Below are positions 5,902 through 6,527 of a stretch of DNA of 6,527 bases, in pieces (the stretch's first letter is position 1; every line of letters begins with the position of its first letter). Position numbers and translations under genes: made by a program. Under the pieces are notes generated by a model. It did no database searches. It was not told the DNA's origin and worked only from the letters and a program-made list of their open reading frames with translations. The stretch comes from Dehalococcoidia bacterium (lineage in GTDB: Bacteria; Chloroflexota; Dehalococcoidia; UBA1151; UBA1328): positions 1-6,527 of the forward strand of contig JASLNQ010000128.1 in assembly GCA_030745955.1 (NCBI GenBank), read 5' to 3'.

Positions 5902-6527
5902 TCACACCCCGTCCGCAATGCCCCGCAGCGCCCAACCGACACCGTAGGCGAGCACCGCCGCTGCACCACCGACTGCCACAGTCTCGATCCCGGACTTGAT
6001 CCTGTTGGTTTCAACCACTCCCGCCTTGAAAACCCCGATAGCGAAGAAAGTCACACCTGTCGCGATCGAACTCCACAGGAACGGTGCCGGAATGCCCTCG
6101 TCACCGATCAGATTAGCGATGAACGGCACTATCGGGACAGCCCCTGCGAGAATGAACGCAACAAACGTCCACCATGCGGCGCGACCCGGGTCCGCACCCT
6201 CCAGTACCAGCCCGTGCTCCTCCTGGAGCATGATGTCGACCCACACCTTTTCGTCCGATGTGATCACATCGACGACCTGCTCAAGCAGTTCCCCCTCAAA
6301 ACCCTTCAGGGCGAAGATCTGCCTGATTTCCTCTATCTCACCCTCGGGGATGACCCGTATTTCTTCCTCTTCTTCAGCACGCGCCCTCTCGAGGAACTGC
6401 TGTTCTGCACGGGTGCCAAGGAAATTGCTGACCGCCATCGAGAACCCATCAGCGATCAGGTTCGCAAGCCCGAGTATCACGACGATGCCGGTATCCAGGT
6501 TGGCCCCCACAACGCCCGAAACGACCG
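5902..6527 (-). CDS. VIT1/CCC1-family membrane transporter, N-terminus outside window
   Basis: This is a membrane protein of the VIT1/CCC1 type, a family known for iron and manganese transport. The frame is open to the window edge, and the first visible residues (VVSGVVGANLDTG) already belong to the conserved part, so the true start lies outside. The GTG at 6510 is internal. A membrane segment (ILGLANLIADGFSMAVSNFLG) carries the family's GLANLxADGxSMAxxxxL pattern. A cytosolic segment rich in glutamate follows (ERARAEEEEEIRVIPEGEIEEIRQIF, then EQVVDVITSDEKVWVDIMLQEEHGL), matching the metal-binding helical domain of the family. Three further hydrophobic segments end the protein near GWALRGIADGV. 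It precedes the cob leader on the same strand, 18 bp before the candidate -35 box. The metal is not known; no functional link to cobalamin is evident. Confidence 0.88.
   Translation of the reverse strand, partial: VVSGVVGANLDTGIVVILGLANLIADGFSMAVSNFLGTRAEQQFLERARAEEEEEIRVIPEGEIEEIRQIFALKGFEGELLEQVVDVITSDEKVWVDIMLQEEHGLVLEGADPGRAAWWTFVAFILAGAVPIVPFIANLIGDEGIPAPFLWSSIATGVTFFAIGVFKAGVVETNRIKSGIETVAVGGAAAVLAYGVGWALRGIADGV

Noticed and set aside
1..6527. tRNA, rRNA, CRISPR array or phage/defence genes
   Set aside because: None seen: no regular spaced repeats, no cloverleaf-like sequence and no such proteins among the supported frames.

Overview
This window looks like a moderately GC-rich bacterial chromosome segment. 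Its core is a minus-strand operon for the late, nucleotide-loop stage of cobalamin (vitamin B12) synthesis and salvage. Several TTG starts, the CobO/CobT/CobS/CobC/CobU set and the protein character would suit a Chloroflexota-like (Dehalococcoidia/SAR202-type) genome. That placement is an impression from the sequence, not a phylogenetic result.

Layout in transcription order on the minus strand, from right to left: (1) the C-terminal part of a VIT1/CCC1-type membrane transporter, cut by the window edge (5902-6527). (2) A leader of about 430 bp with a possible promoter, a clear cobalamin riboswitch (5601-5809) and an intrinsic terminator (5506-5535). (3) The operon cobO (4896-5468), cobT (3772-4899), cobS (2975-3775), cobC-like phosphatase (2307-2921) and cobU (1736-2269). 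CobO/cobT and cobT/cobS are joined by identical 4-bp TTGA stop/start overlaps. (4) An extended-SDR (uronate-dehydrogenase-like) gene broken by a frameshift (884-1637). (5) A DinB-domain gene (543-791) cut after codon 83 by the right end of an IS481-family element, whose transposase is the only plus-strand gene (1-479).

The cob genes work together. CobO adenosylates the corrinoid. CobU activates adenosylcobinamide to its GDP form. CobT makes alpha-ribazole phosphate from dimethylbenzimidazole. CobS joins the two halves, and CobC removes the phosphate. No corrin-ring genes are visible, so this window fits corrinoid salvage or a split pathway. The riboswitch followed by a terminator implies that cobalamin shuts off transcription before cobO.

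I found no clearly undescribed system. The points most worth a second look are the riboswitch/terminator expression platform, the repeated TTGA couplings, the exact IS/DinB junction, and two consecutive damaged genes downstream of an intact operon.
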